A stretch of 6,347 nt of DNA from Alphaproteobacteria bacterium (GCA_005884715.1 VAZZ01000580.1:1-6347), one strand, 5' to 3'. Positions 1 to 6,145 are shown, counted from the first letter of the stretch. Notes: a model not told the origin generated them from the letters alone. Made by a program: numbers and translations.

Positions 1-84
1 TATTATGGCTACTATGAGCCGTACTACTATTACAGGCCGCACTATTACCGGCCTGGCGTAGGGCTTTATTTCGGCATCCATTGA
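1..84 (+). CDS. C-terminal end of a Tyr/Pro/Arg-rich protein (partial, 5' end outside window)
   Basis: Frame 1 is open from the first base to a TGA at 82-84 and encodes 27 residues. The tail is dominated by tyrosine (10 of the first 17 residues) with interspersed Pro, Arg, His and Gly, and it ends in GVGLYFGIH. Low-complexity Tyr/Pro/Arg tails closing with a short glycine-beta segment are common in small exported proteins of Rhizobiales, so this is probably the end of such a secreted or envelope protein; that is an inference from composition only. The gene runs towards livK (convergent), and its transcript would be stopped by the hairpin at 170-195. The function is not recognisable from this fragment, and the fragment is too short to exclude a chance open frame. 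Confidence 0.6.
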   Translation, partial: YYGYYEPYYYYRPHYYRPGVGLYFGIH

Positions 85-103
85 TGTAACCAGCGATTGA
101 CGA

Positions 104-132
104 GGGCCCGCATGGCGATGCCATACGGGCCC
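104..132. repeat. Imperfect inverted repeat (hairpin) resembling the adjacent terminator stem
   Basis: Arms 104-116 and 120-132 pair over 13 positions with a single C/A mismatch (111/125) around a 3-base GAT loop. The seven outer pairs are GGGCCCG with CGGGCCC. No T-tract follows on either strand, so it is not a classic intrinsic terminator by itself. Its inner arms (CCCGCATGGC and GCCATACGGG) are almost identical to those of the hairpin at 170-195. It lies 19 bases after the stop codon of the plus-strand gene and could protect or end that transcript. Confidence 0.6.
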
Positions 133-169
133 ATAATGGCTGAGAGCGTGGTTCGGGAATAAACAAAAA

Positions 170-195
170 AACCCGCATGGCTCGCCATGCGGGTT
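170..195 (-). terminator. Bidirectional rho-independent terminator after livK
   Basis: A perfect 11-bp stem (170-180 with 185-195) rich in G-C closes a 4-base loop. On the minus strand the stem runs directly into a T-tract (A-run 164-170 on the plus strand), 21 bases past the livK stop, which fits the end of the liv operon transcript. On the plus strand the stem is followed by CTTTTT, so it can also end the convergent gene whose stop is at 84. Both the stem quality and the flanking tracts are seen directly. Confidence 0.9.
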
Positions 196-216
196 CTTTT
201 TGGAAGTTGCAGCTGA

Positions 217-1338
217 TTACTTGTTCAGCTCGGCATCCTCGGCATATTTGCCGTCGTGCCACTTGTACCAGACATATTTCGCGTTCTTGATGTCGCCCTT
301 CTCATTCAGCGAAATGTCGCCAAGGACCGTCTTCAGCGTGTTGCCGGCGCGCAGCCATGCGGCGAGCTTCTTGTTGTCGTCAGCGCTACCTGCCGCAGCG
401 ACGGCCTGCTGATAGGCTTGGATCGCCGCATAGGTGTAAAGCGTGTAGCCCTCGGGATTATATCCCGATGCCTTGAACTTCTCGACAACCGCCTTGGCAG
501 ACTCGAACTTCTGCGGGTCGGGCGCAAAGGTCATGATGGTGCCTTCGCCGGCCGGACCAGTGATGGTCCAGAACTCATCAGTGACGAACGCATCGCCCGA
601 GATCATGAGAGCCTGCGAGCCTTGTTCACGCAGTTGGCGGAGAATGAGACCGCCTTCCGTGTGATAGCCGCCGACATAGACGACATCGATCTGGGCTTCC
701 TTCAGCTTCGATACTAGCGCGGTGTAGTCCTTCTCACCGGCTGTATAGGACTCGTTCATGGCCTCCTTGCCACCGGCCGCGTTCAGTGCCTTGCGGGTTT
801 CATCCGCCAGGCCTTTGCCATAGGCCGTCTTGTCGTCGATGATGGCGATCTTCTTGCCCTTGTAGTTCTTGGCCAGGAAGGCGCCGGCGACAAGGCCCTG
901 GGCATCGTCACGGCCGCAAACACGCGCCACGTTCCAGCCGCCCTCGTCGGTGAACTTCGGGTTCGTCGAAGCAGGCGTAATCTGCAGGATGCCTTCCTCT
1001 TCATAAACCTTGGAAGCCGGGATCGAGGAGCCCGAGCAGAAATGGCCGGCGATGAATTTCACACCCTTCGAGGCCATCTGGTTCGCAACAGCAACGGCCT
1101 GCTTCGGGTCGCAGGCGTCGTCGCCCACTTCCAGCACGACCTTTTCGCCATTGATGCCGCCGGCGGCATTGATATCGGCGACCGCCATTTCGGCGCCCTT
1201 CTTCATCTGCTCACCGAAGGCCGCATACTGCCCGGTGATCGGGCCGACTGTGGCGATCGTGATATCGGCCCAGGCCGTCGTGGCGGCGAGAGCCGTCGCG
1301 AAGCCTACGGCGACGCCCGATAATACAAACTTCTTCAT
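217..1338 (-). CDS. livK: Branched-chain amino acid ABC transporter, periplasmic substrate-binding protein
   Basis: This 373-residue secreted protein captures branched-chain amino acids (possibly other amino acids) in the periplasm and presents them to LivHM. Residues 1-24 form a Sec signal peptide: MKK, a hydrophobic core, and a probable cut after AWA, before D25. The mature part is a type I periplasmic binding protein (Leu/Ile/Val family). It starts ITIATVGPITGQYAAFG, then has GDDACDPKQAV (72-82) and GHFCSGSS (98-105), followed by TPAST at 121-125. Cys76 and Cys101 match the conserved disulfide of E. coli LivJ/LivK; Cys141 is extra. TAYGKGLAD (171-179) and YVGGYHTEGG (221-230) are family motifs of the hinge and ligand cleft. 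Length is normal. The start at 1338 is supported by the signal peptide and an AAGGGAG ribosome site 6 bases upstream, although the frame stays open far upstream. It is the last gene of the operon, before a terminator. The rhizobial counterpart is BraC, known for broad specificity including GABA; substrate here is not deducible. Confidence 0.95.
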   Translation of the reverse strand: MKKFVLSGVAVGFATALAATTAWADITIATVGPITGQYAAFGEQMKKGAEMAVADINAAGGINGEKVVLEVGDDACDPKQAVAVANQMASKGVKFIAGHFCSGSSIPASKVYEEEGILQITPASTNPKFTDEGGWNVARVCGRDDAQGLVAGAFLAKNYKGKKIAIIDDKTAYGKGLADETRKALNAAGGKEAMNESYTAGEKDYTALVSKLKEAQIDVVYVGGYHTEGGLILRQLREQGSQALMISGDAFVTDEFWTITGPAGEGTIMTFAPDPQKFESAKAVVEKFKASGYNPEGYTLYTYAAIQAYQQAVAAAGSADDNKKLAAWLRAGNTLKTVLGDISLNEKGDIKNAKYVWYKWHDGKYAEDAELNK

Positions 1339-1344
1339 CTGGTT

Positions 1345-1351
1345 CTCCCTT
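1345..1351 (-). promoter_or_regulatory. Ribosome binding site that fixes the livK start
   Basis: The minus strand reads AAGGGAG six bases before the ATG at 1338. It decides the start, because the livK frame has no stop until upstream of 1713 and contains other ATG codons at 1470, 1449, 1443 and 1437. Confidence 0.8.
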
Positions 1352-1378
1352 GGGGTAATGACCTTGATCGGTCTTTCG

Positions 1379-1413
1379 GGGGTTACACACCCCTTGAGCC
1401 TATCTTTGCTCAA
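1379..1413 (-). other. Tandem hairpins in the 128-base leader before livK
   Basis: Two hairpins abut each other in the spacer between the small membrane protein gene and livK. One is a 5-bp GGGGT/ACCCC stem (1379-1383 with 1389-1393, 5-base loop). The other is a 6-bp TTGAGC/GCTCAA stem (1394-1399 with 1408-1413, 8-base loop). A weaker 4-bp stem GACC/GGTC lies at 1360-1373. None is followed by a T-tract, so they do not look like terminators. Structured spacers just before a binding-protein gene can stabilise or process the downstream message, and this role is an inference here. No convincing separate promoter was found in 1339-1466. Confidence 0.4.
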
Positions 1414-1466
1414 ATGGGTGCGATTGGAAAGGGCCATGCGCATAGGCATTTTCCCTTGATCCAAAC

Positions 1467-1817
1467 TCATGGAGCTCCCTTGGCCCTCCAGCTGAAGGGG
1501 CTCGAACGCTCGTAAAGCCAGGGATACTGGCTGGTCATCTGGTGCACGCGGGTCAGCCGGTAGCCGAGCCCGGCCGCCGCGACAAGCACCAGCGTGTCGG
1601 TGATGAAATAATGCAGGCTCAATATGTCGCCGTTGAACAGCGCATAGTGAAAGAACCGTAAAGCGAAGCCCAGCGGGATCATGTAGAGAACGGCAAAGGG
1701 CCAGGGGCGCCATTTGGAGGCGAGGGCCCGGCCGGCGAGAAACGCCGCACCGCCGCCGATCACCACCGTCATGATGAAGAATATCCAGGGGCTGTTGTCC
1801 TCGACGAAGAGAGACAT
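1467..1817 (-). CDS. Small three-helix inner-membrane protein, DUF6867-like, in the liv operon
   Basis: This gene encodes 116 residues. The start at 1817 is favoured by an AAGGAAA ribosome site 5 bases upstream that overlaps the livF stop; a longer in-frame reading from 1916 would lie inside livF. Three hydrophobic segments are visible at about 11-31, 39-61 and 68-88. A short polar C-terminal tail contains QYPWLYERSSPFSW (97-110). I recognise the overall pattern (acidic N-terminus ahead of W11, RPWP, FHYALF, and the QYPWLYE tail) as the family labelled DUF6867, which occurs beside liv genes in alphaproteobacteria; that assignment is from memory and not computed. No catalytic motif is visible. 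The gap to livF is only 10 bases, so it is co-transcribed and probably translationally linked. Position suggests an accessory subunit, stability factor or assembly factor of the LivHMGF complex, but no function is established by the sequence. Confidence 0.85.
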   Translation of the reverse strand: MSLFVEDNSPWIFFIMTVVIGGGAAFLAGRALASKWRPWPFAVLYMIPLGFALRFFHYALFNGDILSLHYFITDTLVLVAAAGLGYRLTRVHQMTSQYPWLYERSSPFSWRAKGAP

Positions 1818-1827
1818 TTCCGTTTCC

Positions 1828-2553
1828 TTAATGAGCTCCGCCTTCGAGATAGGCAGCGCGTATTTCCGGGCGGGCGAGGAGCTCACTGCCGGTACCTGAC
1901 ATGGTAATGCGGCCATTCACCATGACATAGGCGCGATGGGCGAGCCTCAACGCATGGAATGCATTCTGCTCGACCAGAAACACCGTCAGGCCCTGGCTGG
2001 CATTCAGATCGCGAATGACCTGGAATATCTGCTTCACGATGAGAGGCGCCAGTCCGAGGGAGGGCTCATCGAGGAGCAGCAGGCGGGGGCGCGCCATCAA
2101 AGCGCGGGCTATGGCCAGCATCTGCTGCTCGCCGCCGGAAAGCGTACCGCCGCGCTGGCCCTGGCGCTTTTCGAGAATAGGAAAAATCTTGAAGGCGCGA
2201 CTGAGATCCTCCGCGAAGTGCCGCTGATCGCTGACGGCGGCACCCATCTGAAGATTTTCCAGGACCGTCATGCGCGGAAAGATGCGCCGGCCCTCGGGCG
2301 ACTGGGCGATGCCGCGCCGGACGATCGCATGGGTCGGGCTTTGCGTGATGTCGTCACCGTCGAAATTGATCGATCCGGTGCGGCAGCGCGGCGTTCCGCA
2401 AATGGTCATCATTAGCGTGGACTTGCCGGCGCCATTCGATCCGATGAGCGTGACGATCTCGCCTTCATTGACATCAAGATCGATGCCCCTGAGCGCCTGG
2501 ATCTTGCCATAGAAGGTCTCGACGCCGCGAACGGTGAGGAGGGGCTTCGCCAT
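1828..2553 (-). CDS. livF: Branched-chain amino acid ABC transporter, ATP-binding protein LivF
   Basis: This 241-residue cytoplasmic ATPase pairs with LivG to power LivHM. Motifs in order: Walker A GSNGAGKST (38-46), Q-loop Gln84 in GIAQSPEGRRIFP, signature LSGGEQQ (138-144), Walker B LLLLDEP (158-164, catalytic Glu163) and D-loop SLGLAP (165-170). The switch position reads VEQN (Gln196) where most ABC ATPases have His; this is usual for LivF proteins. The QSPEGRRIFPRMTVLENL block and EQNA separate LivF from LivG. Length is typical (E. coli LivF is about 237 residues). The start ATG overlaps the livG stop by one base (TGATG), with a GGGGAGG ribosome site about 7 bases upstream, which suggests translational coupling. 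The rhizobial name is braG. Confidence 0.96.
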   Translation of the reverse strand: MAKPLLTVRGVETFYGKIQALRGIDLDVNEGEIVTLIGSNGAGKSTLMMTICGTPRCRTGSINFDGDDITQSPTHAIVRRGIAQSPEGRRIFPRMTVLENLQMGAAVSDQRHFAEDLSRAFKIFPILEKRQGQRGGTLSGGEQQMLAIARALMARPRLLLLDEPSLGLAPLIVKQIFQVIRDLNASQGLTVFLVEQNAFHALRLAHRAYVMVNGRITMSGTGSELLARPEIRAAYLEGGAH

Positions 2554-3464
2554 CAGCGGCCTCCCCGCTTGCCCGAAGCGGGCTTCTCCTGTTCCACCCG
2601 CTGGAGCGCTTCGGTAATGAGCTTCCCGGCAATCGGCGGGGCCTCTTCCTCATCGACGCCCAGATAGGCGGCGATCACCGCCGGATCGGTCCTCACTGCG
2701 GCAGGGGTGCCGTCGGCGATCTTCTGGCCATAATCGAGGACCACCACATGGTCGGAAATCTCCATGACCACCCTCATGTCATGCTCGATCAGCAGAATGC
2801 CGATGCCCTGGTCCTTGCGGATCGACAGAAGCAGCTTGTTGAGATCGTCAGATTCACGCGGATTGAGGCCGGCGGCGGGTTCATCGAGACAGAGCAGCTT
2901 GGGCCCGGTGCACATGGCGCGCGCAATCTCGAGCCGGCGCTGGGCGCCATAGGGCAGGTCACCTGCCGGATCATCGGCACGGTCGGTGAGATGGATCTTG
3001 TCCAGCCAGTATTTGGATTTCTCGACCGCTTGCTTTTCGGCCCGGCCATAGCCGCCAATACCGAGAATGCCGGCGACGGTATAACCGGACGCGCGCATCA
3101 GGGTATTGTGCTGGGCGACGACGAGATTTTCCAGAACCGTCATGCCGGCGAACAGGCGGATATTCTGGAAGGTACGCGCCACTTTGGCGTGTTGCGCTAT
3201 GCGGAAGTCGTCCATGCGCTCAAGGATGAATTCTTTGCCATCCTCATGACGCATCACGATCATGCCTTCGGTCGGCTTGTAGAAGCCGGTGAGGCAGTTG
3301 AAGACGGTGGTCTTGCCCGCACCATTGGGGCCGATCAGAGCGGTGATGTCATTGAGCCCGACATTGAAGGAAAGATCGTCGATGGCGAGGAGGCCGCCAA
3401 AGCGCATGGTGACGCGATCCACGCGAAGCACGGGATTGTTGTGCCAGTTCACCATTTCAGCCAT
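2553..3464 (-). CDS. livG: Branched-chain amino acid ABC transporter, ATP-binding protein LivG
   Basis: This 303-residue cytoplasmic ATPase is the partner of LivF. It carries Walker A GPNGAGKTT (45-53), Q-loop Gln100 in ARTFQNIRLF, a signature of the LivG type, LPYGAQRRLEIARA (170-183), Walker B LLCLDEP (190-196, Glu195), D-loop AAGLNP (197-202) and switch His228 in EHDM. A charged tail of about 30 residues (271-303) follows the last conserved segment AAYLGV; E. coli LivG is about 255 residues, so this copy is longer, partly in this tail and partly near residues 71-92. Start choice is uncertain. ATG at 3464 overlaps livM by 8 bases but has AGGGA almost touching it. ATG at 3455 (dropping MAE) has that AGGGA about 10 bases upstream and begins one base after the livM stop. 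Either way the two genes are coupled. The rhizobial name is braF. Confidence 0.95.
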   Translation of the reverse strand: MAEMVNWHNNPVLRVDRVTMRFGGLLAIDDLSFNVGLNDITALIGPNGAGKTTVFNCLTGFYKPTEGMIVMRHEDGKEFILERMDDFRIAQHAKVARTFQNIRLFAGMTVLENLVVAQHNTLMRASGYTVAGILGIGGYGRAEKQAVEKSKYWLDKIHLTDRADDPAGDLPYGAQRRLEIARAMCTGPKLLCLDEPAAGLNPRESDDLNKLLLSIRKDQGIGILLIEHDMRVVMEISDHVVVLDYGQKIADGTPAAVRTDPAVIAAYLGVDEEEAPPIAGKLITEALQRVEQEKPASGKRGGR

Positions 3465-5088
3465 GTCCCTGCGCGACGAGATCCACGGAAACCGCCTTCT
3501 TCTCTTTCAGGAAGATGGAAGGATTTCGCTTGGTGACGAGGCCGCGCGGGCGCCAGCGCATGATCAGCACCATGGCGATGCCGACCGCCAGCATGCGGTA
3601 CTGGGTGGGATCGAATCCCGCCGGCATGATGGCCTTGAGGAAAGCCATCTCGCGGAAAACCTCGAAGGCGCCGATCACCACGATAGCGGCGATGACGACG
3701 CCGATCTGCGAGCCAAGACCGCCGAGCACAACGATGGCGAGAATGATAGCCGATTCCATGAAGACGAAGGATTCAGGCGATACGAAACCCTGCCTGGTGG
3801 CGAAAAAGGAACCGGCGAAACCACCGAACATCGCGCCCATGGCGAAGGCGGTGAGCTTGGTGCTGGTCGTGTTGATGCCAAGCGATCGGCAGGCGATCTC
3901 ATCCTCGCGCAACGCCTCCCAGGCGCGCCCGATCGGCAGCTTGCGCAGCCGCAGCGTCACGAAGTTGGTGATGAGCGCCATGACAAGAATTACATAGTAG
4001 AGAAAGATGATGCGCTGCAGAGGCGCGTAGGTCAGGCCGAAGGTCGCGGCAAAACCCTTATCATCATTGGTGAAGGGAATGCCGAAAAAGCTCGGCCGCG
4101 GAATGCCCGAAATGCCATTGGGACCATTGGTGAAGGAGTACCAGTTGACGAGGATGGTACGGATGATCTCGCCGAAGGCGAGCGTCACGATCGCCAGATA
4201 ATCACCGCGCAGGCGCAGGACCGGAAAGCCGAGGATCAGGCCCCAGCAGGCGGCAAGCAGACCGGCGAGCGGCAGAACCAGCCAGAAGGTCCATGGCGTG
4301 ACGGCATCGCCGAACCAGAGCGGAAAATAGACGGTCGAAAGCAGCGCGTAAGAATAGGCGCCAACCGCGTAGAAGGCGACGTAACCGAGATCGAGCAGGC
4401 CGGCGAGGCCGACGACGATATTGAGACCCCAGCCCAGCATGATGTAGGTCAGCATCAGGATCGCCAGATCGACAATGCGGCGATCGACGCCGGGGATGAA
4501 GGGCAGGATGATGGCGGCGCCCAGCATCACAACGCCGACATATTTGCCGAAAGGCTCGAGGGTCCGAGCCAGATGCGATTGGACGCCTTTCGCCTGCGCC
4601 ACCTCATTGGCGCCGGAAACCAGAAGCCAGATACCCGACAGGAGCGCGAAGACACCAAAGGCGACGAACCAGGCAGGCAAACTCTCATGGATCTGGGCGA
4701 GGAAGCCCAAAGGCGCATCCATGGTGAACATGCCGATGAGAATGGCCACGACCCCAACGGCAATGGCTCCCCATCCCCAGCGCTTGACATGCTGCGGCGT
4801 CACCCAGCCCGGCCGGTTCCAGACGAGCAGGTGAAGCAGGAAGCGTCCAATGGTGATGATGGCAACGAGGGCGATAACCGTGCCCCAGCGATATTCGAGG
4901 ACGAGGCCGCCTTGCGGCGCGCTGGCATTCATGCCGACGATCGGACCGATGATCGCCAGCGCGATCAGGGCGGTGATGGCGGTATCGATGAGGATGCGCC
5001 CATAATCCGGGCCAGTTGGCTGCCGCTGATCGGGGGCTTTCACGGCGCCTTGTCCCTTTTGTTTTTGTGCGGGTTGCGAAGGCGCCAT
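3457..5088 (-). CDS. livM: Branched-chain amino acid ABC transporter, permease LivM (long form)
   Basis: This 543-residue inner-membrane permease forms the channel with LivH. A polar, Gln/Pro/Lys-rich cytoplasmic N-terminus (1-30) is followed by four hydrophobic segments (about 33-53, 69-89, 105-123, 138-158). The conserved permease core begins near 183, with LNIVVGLAGLLDLGYVAFYA at 222-241, LRLRGDYLAIVTLAFGEI at 291-308 and NGPNGISGIP at 321-330. The EAA-type loop that docks on the ATPase is GRAWEALREDEIACRSLGIN (387-406). VVLGGLGSQIG (453-463) and RWRPRGL (511-517) complete the family pattern. It is over 100 residues longer than E. coli LivM (about 425), mainly because of the extended N-terminal membrane region, which corresponds to the LivHM N-terminal domain region. 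The start lies two bases after the livH stop. Only a distant GGAG about 11 bases upstream serves as ribosome site, so translation is probably coupled to livH. The rhizobial name is braE. Confidence 0.95.
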   Translation of the reverse strand: MAPSQPAQKQKGQGAVKAPDQRQPTGPDYGRILIDTAITALIALAIIGPIVGMNASAPQGGLVLEYRWGTVIALVAIITIGRFLLHLLVWNRPGWVTPQHVKRWGWGAIAVGVVAILIGMFTMDAPLGFLAQIHESLPAWFVAFGVFALLSGIWLLVSGANEVAQAKGVQSHLARTLEPFGKYVGVVMLGAAIILPFIPGVDRRIVDLAILMLTYIMLGWGLNIVVGLAGLLDLGYVAFYAVGAYSYALLSTVYFPLWFGDAVTPWTFWLVLPLAGLLAACWGLILGFPVLRLRGDYLAIVTLAFGEIIRTILVNWYSFTNGPNGISGIPRPSFFGIPFTNDDKGFAATFGLTYAPLQRIIFLYYVILVMALITNFVTLRLRKLPIGRAWEALREDEIACRSLGINTTSTKLTAFAMGAMFGGFAGSFFATRQGFVSPESFVFMESAIILAIVVLGGLGSQIGVVIAAIVVIGAFEVFREMAFLKAIMPAGFDPTQYRMLAVGIAMVLIMRWRPRGLVTKRNPSIFLKEKKAVSVDLVAQGHG

Positions 5089-5090
5089 GG

Positions 5091-6026
5091 TCAGACTTTC
5101 TCCACTTCCGGTTTGCCCAGAAGCCCTTGCGGCAGGAAGATAAGCACGACGGCCAACATCGCGAAGGCGGCGACGTCCTTGTATTCGACCGAGAAATAGG
5201 CCGACCAGAACACTTCGATGAGACCGATGACGAGGCCGCCGAGCATGGCGCCGGGGATCGAGCCAATGCCGCCCAGGACCGCCGCGGTGAAGGCCTTAAC
5301 ACCGGCGAGGAAGCCGATATAGAAGTCGATCACGCCGTAGCGCAGGAAGAACATCAGGCCCGCCACCGCGGCGAGCGCCGCGCCCATGATGAAAGTGATC
5401 GAGATCGTCTTGTTGACGTCGATGCCGACGAGCGATGCCATCTTCATGTCCTGCTCGCAGGAGCGCTGGGCGCGCCCGAGCGAGGTGCGGGTGATGAGGG
5501 CGGTGAACAGAACCATCAAGGCGAGGGTTGTCAGGATGATGATGATCTGGATACTGGACAGGCGGACGACGAATTCGCCGAGTTCGGTCTTGCGGTGCAT
5601 GAGTTCGATGCCGCCGCTGATCAAAGGCTGCATCGGCTTGGGCCTTCCACCCTGGGCGATGCGGACGAATTCCTGAAGGACGATGGACATGCCGATGGCC
5701 GAAATGAGGGGCGCCAGGCGGAACGAACCCCTGAGCGGTCGATAGGCGACGCGCTCGACCGTCCAGTTATAGGCTGAGGCCAGAATCATTGCGATGGCGA
5801 GGACGAGAATGAGCGCCAGGATGAGGAGGGCGAAGCTCGCCGAAGCGGTGAGGCCTATGGCCAGGATGGCGATAAGGGAAATAAAGGCACCGACCATAAA
5901 AATATCGCCATGGGCGAAATTGATCATGCCGATGATACCGTAAACCATCGTGTAACCGATGGCGATCAGACCATAAATCGAGCCAAGCGTAATGCCGTTT
6001 ATGAGCTGCTCGAGGAAATATTCCAT
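5091..6026 (-). CDS. livH: Branched-chain amino acid ABC transporter, permease LivH
   Basis: This 311-residue inner-membrane permease is the LivM partner and the first gene of the operon. The family start is clear: MEYFLEQLINGITLGSIYGL followed by IAIGYTMVYGIIGMINFAHG (21-40). About eight hydrophobic segments follow. PLRGSFRLAPLISAIGMSI (97-115) is a conserved stretch. The EAA-like coupling loop is TSLGRAQRSCEQDMKMASLVGID (about 181-203), and VKAFTAAVLGGIGSIPGAMLGG (243-264) is another hallmark. Length is normal (E. coli LivH is about 308). The start at 6026 is chosen over an in-frame ATG at 6053 because it matches the conserved N-terminus and follows a strong AGGGGAGG ribosome site; the nine extra residues MRKEAQGRL would encode that site. 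The rhizobial name is braD. Confidence 0.96.
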   Translation of the reverse strand: MEYFLEQLINGITLGSIYGLIAIGYTMVYGIIGMINFAHGDIFMVGAFISLIAILAIGLTASASFALLILALILVLAIAMILASAYNWTVERVAYRPLRGSFRLAPLISAIGMSIVLQEFVRIAQGGRPKPMQPLISGGIELMHRKTELGEFVVRLSSIQIIIILTTLALMVLFTALITRTSLGRAQRSCEQDMKMASLVGIDVNKTISITFIMGAALAAVAGLMFFLRYGVIDFYIGFLAGVKAFTAAVLGGIGSIPGAMLGGLVIGLIEVFWSAYFSVEYKDVAAFAMLAVVLIFLPQGLLGKPEVEKV

Positions 6027-6029
6027 GAG

Positions 6030-6037
6030 CCTCCCCT
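6030..6037 (-). promoter_or_regulatory. Ribosome binding site that fixes the livH start
   Basis: The minus strand reads AGGGGAGG three bases before the ATG at 6026. It supports this start against the in-frame ATG at 6053, which has no comparable site. Confidence 0.8.
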
Positions 6038-6115
6038 GTGCCTCTTTCCTCACCCATCTTTTGTTCTTAATTTTGGTCCAGCTTCTGTCCGTCTGGCTCT
6101 GCGATCCTTAAACAC

Positions 6116-6145
6116 ATCATATTGGAAAGACAAGCAGTTGCTCAA
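6116..6145 (-). promoter_or_regulatory. Candidate sigma-70-type promoter for the liv operon
   Basis: On the minus strand TTGAGC (6145-6140) is separated by 18 bases from TATGAT (6121-6116), which is 4/6 and 5/6 to the consensus. Transcription would start near 6109 and give a leader of about 80 bases before livH. A perfect TTGACA lies further upstream at 6176-6171 but lacks a good -10 at 16-18 bases. The call rests on pattern matching only. Confidence 0.45.

Noticed and set aside
1420..1440. Sigma-54 -24/-12 promoter before livK (TGGC...TCGC)
   Set aside because: The spacing between the GG and GC elements is 12 bases instead of 10, and the -12 element is poor.
1339..1713. Extended livK reading from 1713 (498 residues)
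   Set aside because: The first part overlaps the small membrane protein gene in another frame, and the true signal peptide with a strong ribosome site begins at 1338. Only the shorter extension from 1470 is kept as a low-priority observation.
1818..1916. Extended start of the small membrane protein at 1916
   Set aside because: It would lie inside the 3' end of livF and adds 33 residues with no membrane or family pattern; the ATG at 1817 has its own ribosome site.
2748..3536. Plus-strand open frame of 262 codons opposite livG
   Set aside because: It is antisense to all conserved LivG ATPase motifs and its product shows no recognisable family or start signal.
3289..5199. A 636-codon plus-strand open frame opposite livM and part of livG
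   Set aside because: It lies antisense to unambiguous permease and ATPase genes. Its product is a low-complexity mix rich in Asp, Glu, Arg, Gly and His, with no domain pattern and no good ribosome site. This is the usual mirror of GC-rich codon use.
5016..5777. Plus-strand open frame of 253 codons opposite livH
   Set aside because: It has the same antisense shadow character, with a charged low-complexity product, and it overlaps the well-conserved livH entirely.
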